From: Stenotrophomonas maltophilia
GTDB taxonomy: Bacteria > Pseudomonadota > Gammaproteobacteria > Xanthomonadales > Xanthomonadaceae
Assembly (NCBI GenBank): GCA_009912235.1
Contig: WNDS01000003.1
Location: forward strand, 372,001 to 436,000
Length of the DNA stretch: 64,000 nt
Direction of reading: 5' to 3'
Shown here one piece after another: positions 52,014 through 61,581 of this stretch (positions within the stretch are counted from its first letter, which is position 1; each line of letters opens with the position of its first letter). Made by a program: the position numbers and the translations under genes. The notes under the pieces are model-generated. The model did not search any database. It saw nothing but the letters and a program-made list of their open reading frames with translations, and was not told the DNA's origin.

Positions 52014-52096
52014 GGCCCGAGTATAGCCATTGCCGCCTGAGCGGTTGGTCATGGTGGCGGGGGCCACTGCCGGCCCCCACCACCCACACGCCAGGC

Positions 52097-54214
52097 TTAC
52101 GGCGTGGCGCCGGCCAGGCCCAGCTGCTGCAGCACGAAGGCGTAGGACTCGGACAGTTCGCGGTAGCGCTGGAAGCGCCCGGACTTGCCGCCGTGGCCGG
52201 CCTCCATGTTGGTGCGGAACACGATGGGCAGATGGCCGGTGTTGTCGTCACGCAGCTTGGCCACCCACTTGGCCGGTTCCCAGTACTGCACCTGCGAATC
52301 CCACAGGCCGGTGCCCACGAACAGCGCCGGGTAGGCCTGCGGCTTCACGTTGTCATAGGGCGAGTAGGACAGCATGTAGTCATAGAACGGCTTCTGTTCC
52401 GGGTTGCCCCACTCGTCGTACTCGTTGGTGGTCAGCGGAATGGTCGGGTCGAGCATGGTGGTCACCACGTCCACGAACGGCACCTGCGCCACCATCACCC
52501 GGTAATCCTGCGGTGCCTGGTTGGCCACCGCGCCCATCAGCAGGCCGCCGGCGCTGCCACCGGAGGCGGCCACGCGGTCCTTGGCCGCCCAGCCCTGCGC
52601 CACCAGGCCACGGGTGACGTCGATGAAGTCGTTGAAGGTGTTCTGCTTGTGGAGCAGCTTGCCGTTCTCGTACCAGTCGCGGCCCATTTCCTGGCCGCCA
52701 CGGATGTGGGCGATGGCGTACACCACGCCACGGTCGAGCAGGCTCACCGCGGTCTGGTTGAAGTACGGGTCCATCGACATGCCGTAGCTGCCGTAGGCGT
52801 ACTGGAACAGCGCGCCCTTGCCATCCTTCTGGTAGCCCTTGCGGTAGACCAGCGAGACCGGCACCTTCACGCCATCGCGTGCGGTGATCCACACCCGGTC
52901 GGTTTCGTACTTGGACGGGTCATAGCCGATCACCGGCTGCTGCTTCAGCTGGCGGCGCTCACCGGTGGCCGTATTCAGTTCGAACACGGTGGTGGGCGTG
53001 GCCATCGAGGTGTAGGTGTAGCGCAGCCACGGCGTATCGGCTTCGGTGTTGTCACCCAGGCCCATCGAATAGGCCGGCTCATCGGCCTTCACGTAATCGC
53101 TGCGGCCATCCTTGAACAGCAGGCGGATGCGCTCCAGGCCCTGCGAGCGCTCGGCGATGGCGGTGTAGGCATCGAACAGCTCGAAACCTTCGATGAATAC
53201 GGCATCGTCATGTGCGATCCAGTCCTTCCACTGCGCACGCGAGGTGGCATCGGTGGGCGCGGTGACCAGCTTGAAGTTCTTGGCGCCATCGTTGGTGCGG
53301 ATCACCCAGCGGCCGTCGTAGTGGTCGGCGGCGTATTCCACGTCGCGCTGGCGCGGGGCCAGCACGGTGAAGGTGGTCGGATCGCTGGCCGGGGCGTAGC
53401 GCTCTTCCGAGGACACGGTGCTGTGCACGCCGATGATGATGAAGCGGTCGTCGCGGGTGCGGCCGATGTCCATGTAGAAGCTGTCGTCCTTTTCTTCGTA
53501 GACGACGGTGTCGGCGCTGGCCGGGGTGCCCAGCACGTGCTTTTTCACGCGCACGGTCAGCAGGGTTTCCGGGTCGTTCTCCACGTACAGCACGGTGCGG
53601 TTGTCGTCGGCCCAGACCACGTTACCGGAGCTGCCGGTGATCACGTCGGGCAGCACCTTGCCGGTGGCCAGGTCCTTGAAGCGGATCACGTACTGGCGGC
53701 GGCCCACGTCATCGTCGGCCCAGGCCAGCAGCTGGTTGTCCTGGCTCACTTCCATCGCACCGACGCTGAAGAAGCCCTTGCCGGCGGCCATCGCGTTGAC
53801 GTCCAGCAGGATTTCCTCGGCCGCGTCCATGCTGCCCTTGCGGCGCGCGTGGATCGGGTAATCCTGGCCGGTCTCGTAGCGGCTGTAGTACCAGTAGCCG
53901 CGCTCGCGCGCCGGCACGCTGGAATCGTCCTGCTTGATGCGGCCGACGATTTCCTTGTACAGGGTGTCCTCCAGCGGCTTCAGCGGCGCCAGCAGCTGGT
54001 CAGTGTAGGCATTCTCGGCCTGCAGGTAGGCCAGCATGTCCTTGTTCTCGCGCTTGTCGTCGCGCAGCCAGTAGTAATCGTCGTTGCGGGTGGCGCCGAA
54101 CGGCGCCTTGACCACGTGCGGGTGCTTGGCGGCATCCGGCGGAACGGGCGGGGTGGCGGCGGTAACGGTGCTGGTCATCAGGCTGGCAAGCAACAGGCAG
54201 AGGGTGGACTTCAT
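52097..54214 (-). CDS. ptrB: Exported oligopeptidase B (S9A family)
   Basis: About 705 residues from the ATG at 54214, with a signal peptide (MKSTLCLLLASLMTSTVTAA). An upstream in-frame ATG (54238) would mask it. A beta-propeller region (WLRDDKRENKDMLAYLQAEN; WADDNRTVLYVEND) precedes the hydrolase domain: RGGQEMGRDWYENG, nucleophile Ser in GGSAGGLLMGAV, and His in AGHGGKSGRFQRYREL. Oligopeptidase B cuts after basic residues in short peptides; export in this lineage points to periplasmic use. The Arg/Lys preference is inferred. Confidence 0.93.
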   Translation of the reverse strand: MKSTLCLLLASLMTSTVTAATPPVPPDAAKHPHVVKAPFGATRNDDYYWLRDDKRENKDMLAYLQAENAYTDQLLAPLKPLEDTLYKEIVGRIKQDDSSVPARERGYWYYSRYETGQDYPIHARRKGSMDAAEEILLDVNAMAAGKGFFSVGAMEVSQDNQLLAWADDDVGRRQYVIRFKDLATGKVLPDVITGSSGNVVWADDNRTVLYVENDPETLLTVRVKKHVLGTPASADTVVYEEKDDSFYMDIGRTRDDRFIIIGVHSTVSSEERYAPASDPTTFTVLAPRQRDVEYAADHYDGRWVIRTNDGAKNFKLVTAPTDATSRAQWKDWIAHDDAVFIEGFELFDAYTAIAERSQGLERIRLLFKDGRSDYVKADEPAYSMGLGDNTEADTPWLRYTYTSMATPTTVFELNTATGERRQLKQQPVIGYDPSKYETDRVWITARDGVKVPVSLVYRKGYQKDGKGALFQYAYGSYGMSMDPYFNQTAVSLLDRGVVYAIAHIRGGQEMGRDWYENGKLLHKQNTFNDFIDVTRGLVAQGWAAKDRVAASGGSAGGLLMGAVANQAPQDYRVMVAQVPFVDVVTTMLDPTIPLTTNEYDEWGNPEQKPFYDYMLSYSPYDNVKPQAYPALFVGTGLWDSQVQYWEPAKWVAKLRDDNTGHLPIVFRTNMEAGHGGKSGRFQRYRELSESYAFVLQQLGLAGATP

Positions 54215-54254
54215 GAGATAAGGCTCCAGGCGCTTCAATGCAATGGTCTTCGAC

Positions 54255-54292
54255 GGGGTCAGATCTCTTTTCCCGAGAAGGGATCTGACCCC
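54255..54292. repeat. GGGGTCAGA-family palindrome 1 of 2 before the aminotransferase
   Basis: Outer arms GGGGTCAGATC / GATCTGACCCC with a slightly mismatched inner stem (CTCTT against AAGGG). Confidence 0.85.
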
Positions 54293-54342
54293 AACCGCGG
54301 CGATGCGGCAACCCTGCAGATCGTCATGGTGCGGTTTCTGGT

Positions 54343-54382
54343 GGGGTCAGATCCCTTTTTCAGGCAAAAGGGATCTGACCCT
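54343..54382. repeat. GGGGTCAGA-family palindrome 2 of 2 before the aminotransferase
   Basis: GGGGTCAGATCCCTTTT and its complement around a 6-base loop. It lies 28 bp before the aminotransferase ATG, so it would form in the 5' leader. Confidence 0.88.
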
Positions 54383-54410
54383 GACGCGATGCGCGGCGTA
54401 CCATGGGCGC

Positions 54411-55595
54411 ATGAGCACCCTGCCCCACACGCCGGGCTACAGCCGGCGCAGCCATGAAATCGCCCCGTTCCACGTGATGTCCCTGCTGGCCCGCGCACAG
54501 GCGCTGGAACAGGCCGGCCACGACGTGATCCATCTGGAGATTGGCGAACCGGACTTCACCACTGCCGCGCCGGTCGTGCAGGCGGGCCAGGCGGCACTGG
54601 CCGCCGGCCACACCCGCTACACCGCCGCACGCGGCCTGCCGGCACTGCGCCAGGCGATCAGCGGCTTCTACCGCAGCCACTACGCGCTGGACATCGACCC
54701 CGAGCGCATCCTGGTCACCCCGGGCGGTTCCGGCGCACTGCTGCTGGCCAGCAGCCTGCTGGTCGATCCCGGCCGCCACTGGCTGCTGGCCGACCCGGGC
54801 TACCCGTGCAACCGCCACTTCCTGCGCCTGGTGGAAGGCGGCGCGCAGCTGGTGCCGGTCGGCCCTGAGACCGCCTACCAGCTGACCCCATCGCTGGTGG
54901 AACAGCACTGGAACGCCGACAGCGTCGGTGCACTGGTCGCCTCCCCCGCCAACCCCACCGGCACGGTGCTGTCGGCCGAGGAACTGGCGGCGCTGTCCAC
55001 GACGCTGCATGCGCGCGGCGGCCACCTGGTGGTGGATGAGATCTACCACGGCCTGACCTACGGGCTGGACGCGCCCAGCGTGCTGCAGGTGGATGACAGC
55101 GCCTTCGTGCTGAACAGCTTCTCCAAGTACTTCGGCATGACCGGCTGGCGGCTGGGTTGGCTGGTGGAGCCGCCGGCGGCGGTGCCGGACCTGGAGAAGC
55201 TGGCGCAGAACCTGTACATCAGCGCCTCGAGCATCGCACAGCATGCTGCGCTGGCCTGCTTCACCGACGAGGCCATGGCGATCTTCGAGCAGCGCCGCGA
55301 GGCGTTCCGCGAGCGTCGCGATTTCCTGCTGCCGGCCCTGCGCGAACTGGGCTTCCGCATCGAAGTGGAGCCGCAGGGCGCGTTCTACCTGTATGCCGAC
55401 GTCAGTGCGTTCACCGACGATGCGCAGGCATTCTGCGCACACTTCCTGGAAACCGAGTACGTGGCGTTCACCCCGGGCCTGGATTTCGGCTTCCACCGTG
55501 CCAACCAGCATGTGCGCCTGGCCTATACGCAGGAAGTGCCGCGGCTGCAGCAGGCGGTGGAACGGATTGCGCGTGGGTTGAAGCGATTCCGGTAG
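54411..55595 (+). CDS. Class I/II PLP-dependent aminotransferase
   Basis: 394 residues. Fold-type I motifs: HLEIGEPDFTTAAP, TPGGSGALLLA, SPANPTGTVLS, VDEIYHGLTYG and the PLP Lys in NSFSKYFGMTGWRLGW, with the carboxylate-binding Arg near the end (HVRLAYT). It resembles valine-pyruvate, aspartate or kynurenine-type aminotransferases; the substrate cannot be fixed from sequence. No clear ribosome site precedes the ATG, which is 9 bp after an out-of-frame ATG. It is divergent from ptrB. Confidence 0.9.
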   Translation: MSTLPHTPGYSRRSHEIAPFHVMSLLARAQALEQAGHDVIHLEIGEPDFTTAAPVVQAGQAALAAGHTRYTAARGLPALRQAISGFYRSHYALDIDPERILVTPGGSGALLLASSLLVDPGRHWLLADPGYPCNRHFLRLVEGGAQLVPVGPETAYQLTPSLVEQHWNADSVGALVASPANPTGTVLSAEELAALSTTLHARGGHLVVDEIYHGLTYGLDAPSVLQVDDSAFVLNSFSKYFGMTGWRLGWLVEPPAAVPDLEKLAQNLYISASSIAQHAALACFTDEAMAIFEQRREAFRERRDFLLPALRELGFRIEVEPQGAFYLYADVSAFTDDAQAFCAHFLETEYVAFTPGLDFGFHRANQHVRLAYTQEVPRLQQAVERIARGLKRFR

Positions 55596-55659
55596 CGCCG
55601 GGCCGGGCCCGGCGGAAGGTTGCCGCACAACGCGCTCGCCGGGCATGGCGCAGCGCTAC
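55592..55659. repeat. Inverted pair of SMAG/REP elements
   Basis: GTAGCGCCGGGC... (55592-55613, whose GTAG contains the aminotransferase TAG stop) faces a reverse unit ending GCAGCGCTAC (55637-55659). The pair can fold into a long hairpin directly after the gene. Confidence 0.85.
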
Positions 55660-55667
55660 CCGACAAA

Positions 55668-55695
55668 GAAAAACGCCGCCCGAGGGCGGCGTTTT
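55668..55695. terminator. Bidirectional terminator between convergent genes
   Basis: AACGCCGCC-CGA-GGGCGGCGTT with A-rich and T-rich flanks, 19 bp from the stop of the prolyl oligopeptidase. Confidence 0.88.
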
Positions 55696-55713
55696 CCGTT
55701 CTGCTTATTTGCT

Positions 55714-57810
55714 TTACTTGCTGCCCAGCCGCTCCCACAGGAAGCTGTAGGCCAGCGCGGCCATGTGTGCGGCCTGTGCGTTGTTGGCTGCACCGCCGTG
55801 GCCACCTTCGATGTTCTCGTAGTAGGTCACGTCCTTGCCGGCCTCGATCATCTTGGCCGCCATCTTGCGGGCATGGCCCGGGTGCACGCGGTCATCGCGG
55901 GTGGAGGTGGTGAACAGCACCGGCGGGTAGGTCTTCTTCGCGTCGAACAGGTGGTAAGGCGAGAAGGTCTTGATGAACTCCCAGTCGCTGGTATCCGGGT
56001 TGCCGTACTCGGCCATCCACGAGGCACCGGCCAGCAGGTGGCTGTAGCGCTTCATGTCCAGCAGCGGGACATGCACCACCACCGCACCGAACAGCTCGGG
56101 GTACTGGGTGAGCATGTTGCCGGTCAGCAGGCCGCCGTTGCTGCCGCCCTGCACGCCCAGGTGCTTGGCGGTGGTGATCTTGCGGGTGACCAGGTCCTGC
56201 GCCACCGCGGCCATGTCTTCATAGGCCTTGTGACGGTTCTGCTTCAGCGCCGCCTGGTGCCAGCGCGGGCCGTACTCGCCACCGCCACGGATGTTGGCCA
56301 CCACGTACACGCCGCCCTTGTCCAGCCAGGCGCGGCCCATGGCACCGGAGTAGCTCGGGGTCAGCGAGATCTCGAAGCCGCCATAGCCGTACAGCAGGGT
56401 CGGGTTGGAACCGTCCAGGGCCATCTTCTTGTCGTGCACCACGAAGTACGGCACGCGGGTGCCATCCTTGCTGGTGGCGAAGTGCTGCTCGATCACCTTG
56501 TCCTTGGCGCCGAAGAACGCCGGCATGGTCTTAAGCACTTCCGGCGCCTTGCCGATCTCGGCCAGGGCCAGCGTGGTCGGGGTCAGGTAATCGGTGGCGG
56601 TCAGCCACACCGCATCGCTTTCATCGGCATCGACCGCGGCCACGCCCAGCGTGCCGAACGACGGTGCGCCGACGAACGCGCTCTTCTTCCAGCCCGAACC
56701 GTCCGGGGTCAGCACCGACAGGCGGTTCTTGACGTCGTCCAGCACATTCAGCACGACATGGTTCTTGGTCCATGCCACGCCAGCCAGCGAGGTGGTCGCG
56801 GTGGGCGCGAACAGCACCTGGAAATCGCGCTTGCCGGCCATGAAATCATCCAGCTTGGTCACCAGCAGCGAACCGGCGGTGTAGGTCTTGCCCCCCACGG
56901 TCCACGGCTCGCGCAGTTCCAGGCTCAGCCACTGCTTGCGCAGGCCCTTCTCGGCCGAGTTCGGCGCGTCGATCTTGGTCAGCGTGCCATCGTTGCCACG
57001 CAAGTAGATCTCGTTGTTGTAGAAGGCCAGCGTGCGGCTGACCAGATTGCGCTCGTAGCCGGGGGTGTCATCGTGCTGGGCCGCGATGTACATGTCATCC
57101 GGCTTGCCCTCGTAGACCACCTGGGCGGCGCTCAGCGGGGTGCCACGCTTCCACAGCTTGGCCACGCGCGGGTAGCCGGAGGTGGTCATCGTGCCGGCAC
57201 CGAAATCGGTATAGACGAACACGGTGTCGCGGTCGATCCAGTTCAGGCCGCCCTTGGATTCGGGGCGGAAGAAGCCGTCCTTGATCCAGTTCTTGTTGGC
57301 CAGGTCGAATTCACGGGTGACATCGGCATCGGCGCCGCCGCGCGACAGCGCGATCAGGCAACGGCTGTAGTCCGGGCGCAGGCAGTCGGCGCCATGCCAG
57401 ACCCAGTTCTCGCCCTCGGCCTTGTTCAGCGCGTCCAGGTCCAGCACGGTTTCCCACTGCGGCGCGGCCTTGCGGTACTCGGCCAGCGTGGTACGGCGCC
57501 AGACGCCGCGCTCGTGCTGCTTGTCCTTCCAGAAGTTGTAGTAGTACTGGCCAATCTTCTGCACGCCGGGAATCTTGGCGTCCGAATCGAGGACCTCGCG
57601 GATGCTGGCCTCCATCTGCTTGAAGGCCGGGCTCTGCGCCAGGCGCGCTTCGGACTTGGCGTTCTGTTCCTTCACCCAGGCCAGCGGCTTGTCGCCGGTG
57701 ACGTCTTCAAGCCAGGCGTAGCGGTCGGTGTCGTCAGCGGCCATGGCGGTCCCCACTGACGCAGCGGTCATCATGCCGGCCAGCAGGCAGGCGGAAGCGA
57801 GTCGTGACAT
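55714..57810 (-). CDS. Exported prolyl oligopeptidase-family serine peptidase
   Basis: 698 residues with a signal peptide (ACLLAGMMTAASVGTAMAA). The propeller region contains GLNWIDRDTVFVYTDFG. The hydrolase domain has RGGGEYGPRWHQAA, the nucleophile Ser in GGSNGGLLTGNML, Asp in TSTRDDRVHPGHARK and His in GGHGGAANNAQ. S9 family members of this type cut after Pro or small residues in peptides; two such exported enzymes, this and PtrB, bracket the aminotransferase. They share fold but only moderate similarity, so they are not a recent duplication. Confidence 0.93.
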   Translation of the reverse strand: MSRLASACLLAGMMTAASVGTAMAADDTDRYAWLEDVTGDKPLAWVKEQNAKSEARLAQSPAFKQMEASIREVLDSDAKIPGVQKIGQYYYNFWKDKQHERGVWRRTTLAEYRKAAPQWETVLDLDALNKAEGENWVWHGADCLRPDYSRCLIALSRGGADADVTREFDLANKNWIKDGFFRPESKGGLNWIDRDTVFVYTDFGAGTMTTSGYPRVAKLWKRGTPLSAAQVVYEGKPDDMYIAAQHDDTPGYERNLVSRTLAFYNNEIYLRGNDGTLTKIDAPNSAEKGLRKQWLSLELREPWTVGGKTYTAGSLLVTKLDDFMAGKRDFQVLFAPTATTSLAGVAWTKNHVVLNVLDDVKNRLSVLTPDGSGWKKSAFVGAPSFGTLGVAAVDADESDAVWLTATDYLTPTTLALAEIGKAPEVLKTMPAFFGAKDKVIEQHFATSKDGTRVPYFVVHDKKMALDGSNPTLLYGYGGFEISLTPSYSGAMGRAWLDKGGVYVVANIRGGGEYGPRWHQAALKQNRHKAYEDMAAVAQDLVTRKITTAKHLGVQGGSNGGLLTGNMLTQYPELFGAVVVHVPLLDMKRYSHLLAGASWMAEYGNPDTSDWEFIKTFSPYHLFDAKKTYPPVLFTTSTRDDRVHPGHARKMAAKMIEAGKDVTYYENIEGGHGGAANNAQAAHMAALAYSFLWERLGSK

Positions 57811-57878
57811 TGCAGTTCCAGGCAGTCATTAACTGCCGAACGCTAGCACACCGCCTGCCCCGCCCCCCGTGTCGAAGG

Positions 57879-58103
57879 TCAGGCCACGCGTGCCGCCGCT
57901 GCCCGCTGGCGTGCGCCGTGGGCGCGCCGGACCGGGCGCGGGCGCCGCCGTGCCTGCGCCCGGCGCGGGGCCCAGCGTGGCAGCGGGAAGCGCAGCAGCG
58001 CCCACCAGGCCAGGCCGGCCAGGGCCAGCTGCCGGACCGTGCGCAGCAGCCGGGGATCGGGGCGGTCGGCACTGCGGCGGGGCGAAGGGGCGGGTCGGTT
58101 CAT
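57879..58103 (-). CDS. Small, very basic membrane-associated protein (uncertain)
   Basis: 74 residues with GGAG 9 bp before the ATG. One hydrophobic helix (QLALAGLAWWALLRF) is followed by a strongly Arg-rich tail (ARRRPRPVRRAHGARQR). No family is recognised. The tail composition could reflect a GC-rich non-coding frame, so expression evidence is lacking. It lies between the prolyl oligopeptidase and the divergent lipocalin. Confidence 0.45.
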   Translation of the reverse strand: MNRPAPSPRRSADRPDPRLLRTVRQLALAGLAWWALLRFPLPRWAPRRAQARRRPRPVRRAHGARQRAAAARVA

Positions 58104-58232
58104 GGTGGTGCTCCGGTGGGTGCAGGCGGCCACCATGCCGCCGCGCCTTCTCACAGACTGCGACACACCATTGACGGATCCATCGCGCCCATCCGACCAT
58201 GCTGGGGCACGCCTCCTGGAGCTCGCTGCAGC

Positions 58233-58835
58233 ATGACCTCGATCCGCCCGTTCTGCGCCGCCCTGCTGGCCGTCGCCCTCGCCGGCCCTGCCGTGGCCGC
58301 CGTCGAAGCGCCCACGGCCCGCACCACGGCCGCCACCCGTGGCGATCCGGACGCGCCGGTGGACCTCCAGCGCTTCATGGGTACCTGGTATGTGATCGGC
58401 CGCGTGCCCAACTTCATCGAGCGCGGCCATGTGGCCAGCGTCAATGAGTACACGCTGCGCGATGCGCAGAAGGTCTCCATCGTCTACCGCTACCGCGATG
58501 GCTTCGGCGCACCGCAGCAGGAAGTGAAGGCCCGTGCCAGCGTCGATGCCGACAGCGGCAACCACGACTGGCGCACCTGGTTCTACCGCGTGGTGCCCAC
58601 CCATTCGCGCGTGCTGGAAGTGGCCCCGGATTATTCCTGGGTGCTGATCGGCGACCCGGGCCGGGAAATGGCCTGGATCTTCGCGCGCAAGCCGGACATG
58701 GACCGCGATCTGTACAAGGAGCTGGCCGCACGCCTGCGTGACGAGTACGGGGTGAACACCGACAAGCTCAAGCGCGTACCGCAGCGCCCCGACCAGGTGG
58801 ACAAGCTGGGGTTCGAAGTGCCCAACCAGCGCTGA
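58233..58835 (+). CDS. blc: Bacterial lipocalin (Blc-like), secreted form
   Basis: 200 residues. Signal peptide IRPFCAALLAVALAGPAVA without a lipobox Cys, so probably periplasmic rather than the outer membrane lipoprotein form of E. coli Blc. The lipocalin signature is RFMGTWYVIGRVPNF, followed by YRYRDGF, YSWVLIGDPGREMAWIFARKP and a C-terminal helix. Blc-type proteins bind lysophospholipids or fatty acids. The ATG at 58233 has GGAG about 11 bp upstream. Confidence 0.9.
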   Translation: MTSIRPFCAALLAVALAGPAVAAVEAPTARTTAATRGDPDAPVDLQRFMGTWYVIGRVPNFIERGHVASVNEYTLRDAQKVSIVYRYRDGFGAPQQEVKARASVDADSGNHDWRTWFYRVVPTHSRVLEVAPDYSWVLIGDPGREMAWIFARKPDMDRDLYKELAARLRDEYGVNTDKLKRVPQRPDQVDKLGFEVPNQR

Positions 58836-58840
58836 GCCGG

Positions 58841-58861
58841 TTGCCGGCCACTGGCCGGCAC
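58841..58861 (-). repeat. SMAG/REP palindrome between lipocalin and higA
   Basis: GCCGGCC-ACT-GGCCGGC, a variant of the main type without the terminal GTAG. It separates two convergent genes by less than 35 bp. Confidence 0.75.
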
Positions 58862-58867
58862 GTCCGT

Positions 58868-59167
58868 TCACGCCGCACGTGGCTGCACCCGGCGTTCGAT
58901 CTCGCTGCGGGTGGGCAGCGTCTTCAGGTCATAGGCGGCCTGCAGCGCCAGCCATGAGGCCGCATCCCCGCCGAAATGCCGCGCCAGGCGGGCCGCCGTA
59001 TCCGCCGTGATGCCGCGCTCGCCATGCACGATGGCGTGCAGGCGCGTGGCCGGCACGTCCAGCGCGCGGGCCAGCGCGTTCACGCTCAGCTGCAGCGGCA
59101 GCAGAAACTCCTCGCGCAGCACTTCACCAGGGTGGACGGCCCGCATACGGTTTTGGATGGCAGACAT
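58868..59167 (-). CDS. higA: HigA-type antitoxin (XRE family)
   Basis: 99 residues. The VapI/HigA signature starts HPGEVLREEFLLPLQLSVNALARAL, then the helix-turn-helix LHAIVHGERGITADTAARLARHF. It binds the HigB toxin and represses the operon. It follows higB by 9 bp, in the toxin-first order typical of HigBA. Confidence 0.92.
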   Translation of the reverse strand: MSAIQNRMRAVHPGEVLREEFLLPLQLSVNALARALDVPATRLHAIVHGERGITADTAARLARHFGGDAASWLALQAAYDLKTLPTRSEIERRVQPRAA

Positions 59168-59176
59168 GGCGGTGCT

Positions 59177-59455
59177 CTAGTGGTAATCGACGATCTCTAC
59201 GGCGTCAGCACCCGCATCGGACCAGATGAAACACAGGCGCCTGCGCTCATTGATGCGCAGGCTGTACTGGCCCGCCCGGTCACCGGACAGGGCTTCCAGA
59301 CGGTTGCCCGGCGGGCTTCGCAGGAACAGCAGCGACTGCGCCGAATCCAGCAGCTGCAGCTTGCGCTCCGCCACACGACGGATCGACAACCATTGCCGCG
59401 GGCAGGTTCCCTCGAACAAGGACCGGGTGTGACGGCAGCGGAACGATCGGATCAT
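59177..59455 (-). CDS. higB: HigB-type toxin (RelE/ParE superfamily)
   Basis: 92 residues from the ATG at 59455. Motifs MIRSFRCRHTRSLFEG, RKLQLLDSAQSLLFLRSPPGNRLEAL, GQYSLRINERRRLCFIWSD and the end AVEIVDYH are typical of HigB mRNA interferases, with the basic and His residues used for ribosome-dependent mRNA cleavage. Higher start codons further upstream are less likely. Both genes look intact, so the module may be active. Confidence 0.9.
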   Translation of the reverse strand: MIRSFRCRHTRSLFEGTCPRQWLSIRRVAERKLQLLDSAQSLLFLRSPPGNRLEALSGDRAGQYSLRINERRRLCFIWSDAGADAVEIVDYH

Positions 59456-59617
59456 TCCGCCAAACGTATTACGCAGCGCGGAAGATACCAAGACGGCCAG
59501 TGTGTCGCCAGTCCCGGAATGGCGATCCACGTTGCCGATGAACCTGCCCGGATTCGACGATGGCGCCTTCGCTGAGGCGTTGCGCAGGGTGCCGGCCAAC
59601 GGCCAAGAACCGCTAGG

Positions 59618-59695
59618 GTAGTCCCGGCCGTTGGCCGGCAACCACGCGATTGTTTCCGCAGCCCACGAGGCTGCCGGCCAACGGCCGGCACGACC
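59618..59695. repeat. SMAG/REP inverted pair after metI
   Basis: A forward unit GTAGTCCCGGCCGTTGGCCG... (59618-59642) faces a reverse unit GCCGGCCAACGGCCGGC (59671-59695). A truncated third copy lies at 59589-59605. They fill the gap between higB and metI. Confidence 0.88.
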
Positions 59696-59713
59696 CGCTT
59701 GCCCAGACGCGGG

Positions 59714-60403
59714 TTACTTGCGGGTGTAATGCACCACCAGGCGGTCGCCCAGCATCTGCAGCAGCTGCACCAGCACCAGCAGCAGCACCACGGTGACCAG
59801 TGCCACGTCGGTGTGCGAACGCTGGTAACCATCGCGGAAGGCCAGGTCGCCCAGGCCGCCGGAACCGATCGCACCGCCCATGGCGGTGAAGCCGATCAGC
59901 GCCACGGTGGTCACCGTCACCCCGGCAATCAGGCCCGGGCGGGCTTCGGGCAGCAGCACGCGTGCGACCAGCTGCCAGGTGGTAGCACCCATCGCCTGTG
60001 TGGCTTCGATCACGCCGCGGTCGACTTCGCGCAGCGCGGTCTCCACCAGGCGCGCATAGAACGGTGCGGCGCCGATGACCAGCGGCACGATCGCCCCGCG
60101 CACGCCCAGCGAAGTGCCCATCAGCGCAAGCGTGACCGGAATCAGCACGATCATCAGGATGATGAAGGGCACCGAGCGCAGCAGGTTCACCACCAGCGCC
60201 AGCACGCCGTAGGCGAACGGGCGGCGCTTGAGGTGCGGCGCACCGAACAGGTACAGCAGCACACCCAGCGGCAGGCCGATGGCCAGCGTGAGCGGCAGCG
60301 AGCCGGCCAGCATCAGCAGGGTGTCGACGGTGGCCTGGCCGATGTCGGCCCATTTGCCGGCATCGAGATGGCGGAAGAAACCGCCGGTGGTGGCAATGAT
60401 CAT
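59714..60403 (-). CDS. metI: Methionine ABC transporter permease
   Basis: 229 residues, five membrane helices. The permease signature is [35 protein letters not shown], and [22 protein letters not shown] marks MetI. It partners MetN; the start overlaps the metN stop by 4 bp. The usual third gene, metQ for the binding lipoprotein, does not follow: REP elements and higBA lie there instead. Confidence 0.95.
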   Translation of the reverse strand: MIIATTGGFFRHLDAGKWADIGQATVDTLLMLAGSLPLTLAIGLPLGVLLYLFGAPHLKRRPFAYGVLALVVNLLRSVPFIILMIVLIPVTLALMGTSLGVRGAIVPLVIGAAPFYARLVETALREVDRGVIEATQAMGATTWQLVARVLLPEARPGLIAGVTVTTVALIGFTAMGGAIGSGGLGDLAFRDGYQRSHTDVALVTVVLLLVLVQLLQMLGDRLVVHYTRK

Positions 60404-61407
60404 CGGCGCAGTTCCTCCACGTGCACGCCGGCAGCCACGAACGCGGCCTGCGCGGCGCTCTGGTCGCCGCCCACCAGGGCCACGGTCAGCTGCCCATACG
60501 GGGTGTCCTTGATCCGGTCGATGCGGCCGGACAGGATGTTGTAGTCGACCCCGGTCTGCCGCGCGACGCTGCCGAGCAGGGGTTTATAGGTGTCCGCGCC
60601 AAGGAAGGTCAGGCGCACGATGCGGCCGCCCACCACTTCGAAATCGCGGTGCAGGTCGCCCTCGTCCACGTGTTCGGATTCACTGACGAAGCGGCGCGTG
60701 GTCGGGTGCTGCGGGTGCAGGAACACACCGGTGACCGGCCCGCTTTCCACCAGGTGGCCGCCGTCGAGCACGGCCACGCGGTCGCAGACGCGGCGGATCA
60801 CATCCATCTCGTGGGTGATCAGCACGATGGTCAGGCCCAGTTCGCGGTTGATCTTCGACAGCAGCGACAGCACCGAGGCGGTGGTCTGCGGGTCCAGCGC
60901 GCTGGTGGCCTCGTCGCACAGCAGGATCTGCGGGCGGGTGGCCAGCGCCCGCGCGATGCCCACGCGCTGCTTCTGGCCGCCGGACAGCTGGGCGGGGAAT
61001 TTCGCTGCGTGGTCCTGCAGGCCCACCGTCTGCAGCAGCTCGGCCACGCGCGCGCCGATCTCCGCCTTCGGCGTGCCGGCCAGTTCCAGCGGGAAGGCCA
61101 CGTTGCCGGCCACCGTGCGCGAGGACAGCAGGTTGAAGTGCTGGAAGATCATGCCGATGCGCCGGCGCAGCGCGCGCAAGCCGTCGGCGTCGAGCGCGGT
61201 GATGTCTTCGCCACCGATCAGCAGGCGCCCACCGCTGGGTTCCTCCAGCCGGTTGATCATGCGGATCAGGGTCGACTTGCCGGCGCCGGAATGGCCGATG
61301 ATGCCGAACACTTCGCCGGCCTGGATGGTCAGGTCCAGCGGGTGCAGCGCGCTGACCGCGCGGCCGGCAACGGCATAGGATTTGTGCAGGCGCTGGAACT
61401 CGATCAC
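60400..61407 (-). CDS. metN: Methionine ABC transporter ATP-binding protein
   Basis: 335 residues. Walker [16 protein letters not shown]-loop FQHFNLL, signature [15 protein letters not shown], Walker [14 protein letters not shown] and H-loop LITHEMD. The C-terminal NIL domain ([19 protein letters not shown], [18 protein letters not shown]) binds methionine and gives transinhibition. It drives uptake of L- and D-methionine with MetI. The unusual substitution [12 protein letters not shown] is standard for MetN. Confidence 0.96.
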   Translation of the reverse strand: MIEFQRLHKSYAVAGRAVSALHPLDLTIQAGEVFGIIGHSGAGKSTLIRMINRLEEPSGGRLLIGGEDITALDADGLRALRRRIGMIFQHFNLLSSRTVAGNVAFPLELAGTPKAEIGARVAELLQTVGLQDHAAKFPAQLSGGQKQRVGIARALATRPQILLCDEATSALDPQTTASVLSLLSKINRELGLTIVLITHEMDVIRRVCDRVAVLDGGHLVESGPVTGVFLHPQHPTTRRFVSESEHVDEGDLHRDFEVVGGRIVRLTFLGADTYKPLLGSVARQTGVDYNILSGRIDRIKDTPYGQLTVALVGGDQSAAQAAFVAAGVHVEELRR

Positions 61408-61534
61408 GGGCGTGGCTCACCGGCAGGGCAAAGGAAGGGCGTGCAGCCTACCAGCGCGCGGTGTCACGCGCCTGCGCCTTGGGCCAGAATGTTATTCCTT
61501 TTTGTTCTAAGGCGCCTGCACCGGTGATGCTGGC

Positions 61535-61565
61535 GGGGTCAGAGCCCCTGCGGGGATCTGACCCC
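61535..61565. repeat. GGGGTCAGA-family palindrome, short version
   Basis: GGGGTCAGAGCCCC-TGC-GGGGATCTGACCCC, with one mismatch in the stem. It sits 16 bp after the EamA stop and could help end that transcript. Confidence 0.88.
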
Positions 61566-61581
61566 TTCCCTTCCCGCCAGC

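Noticed and set aside
54255..54382. Phage attachment site or integrase target before the aminotransferase
   Set aside because: The paired palindromes belong to a family also present at 8.6 and 61.5 kb and no integrase or tRNA is near.
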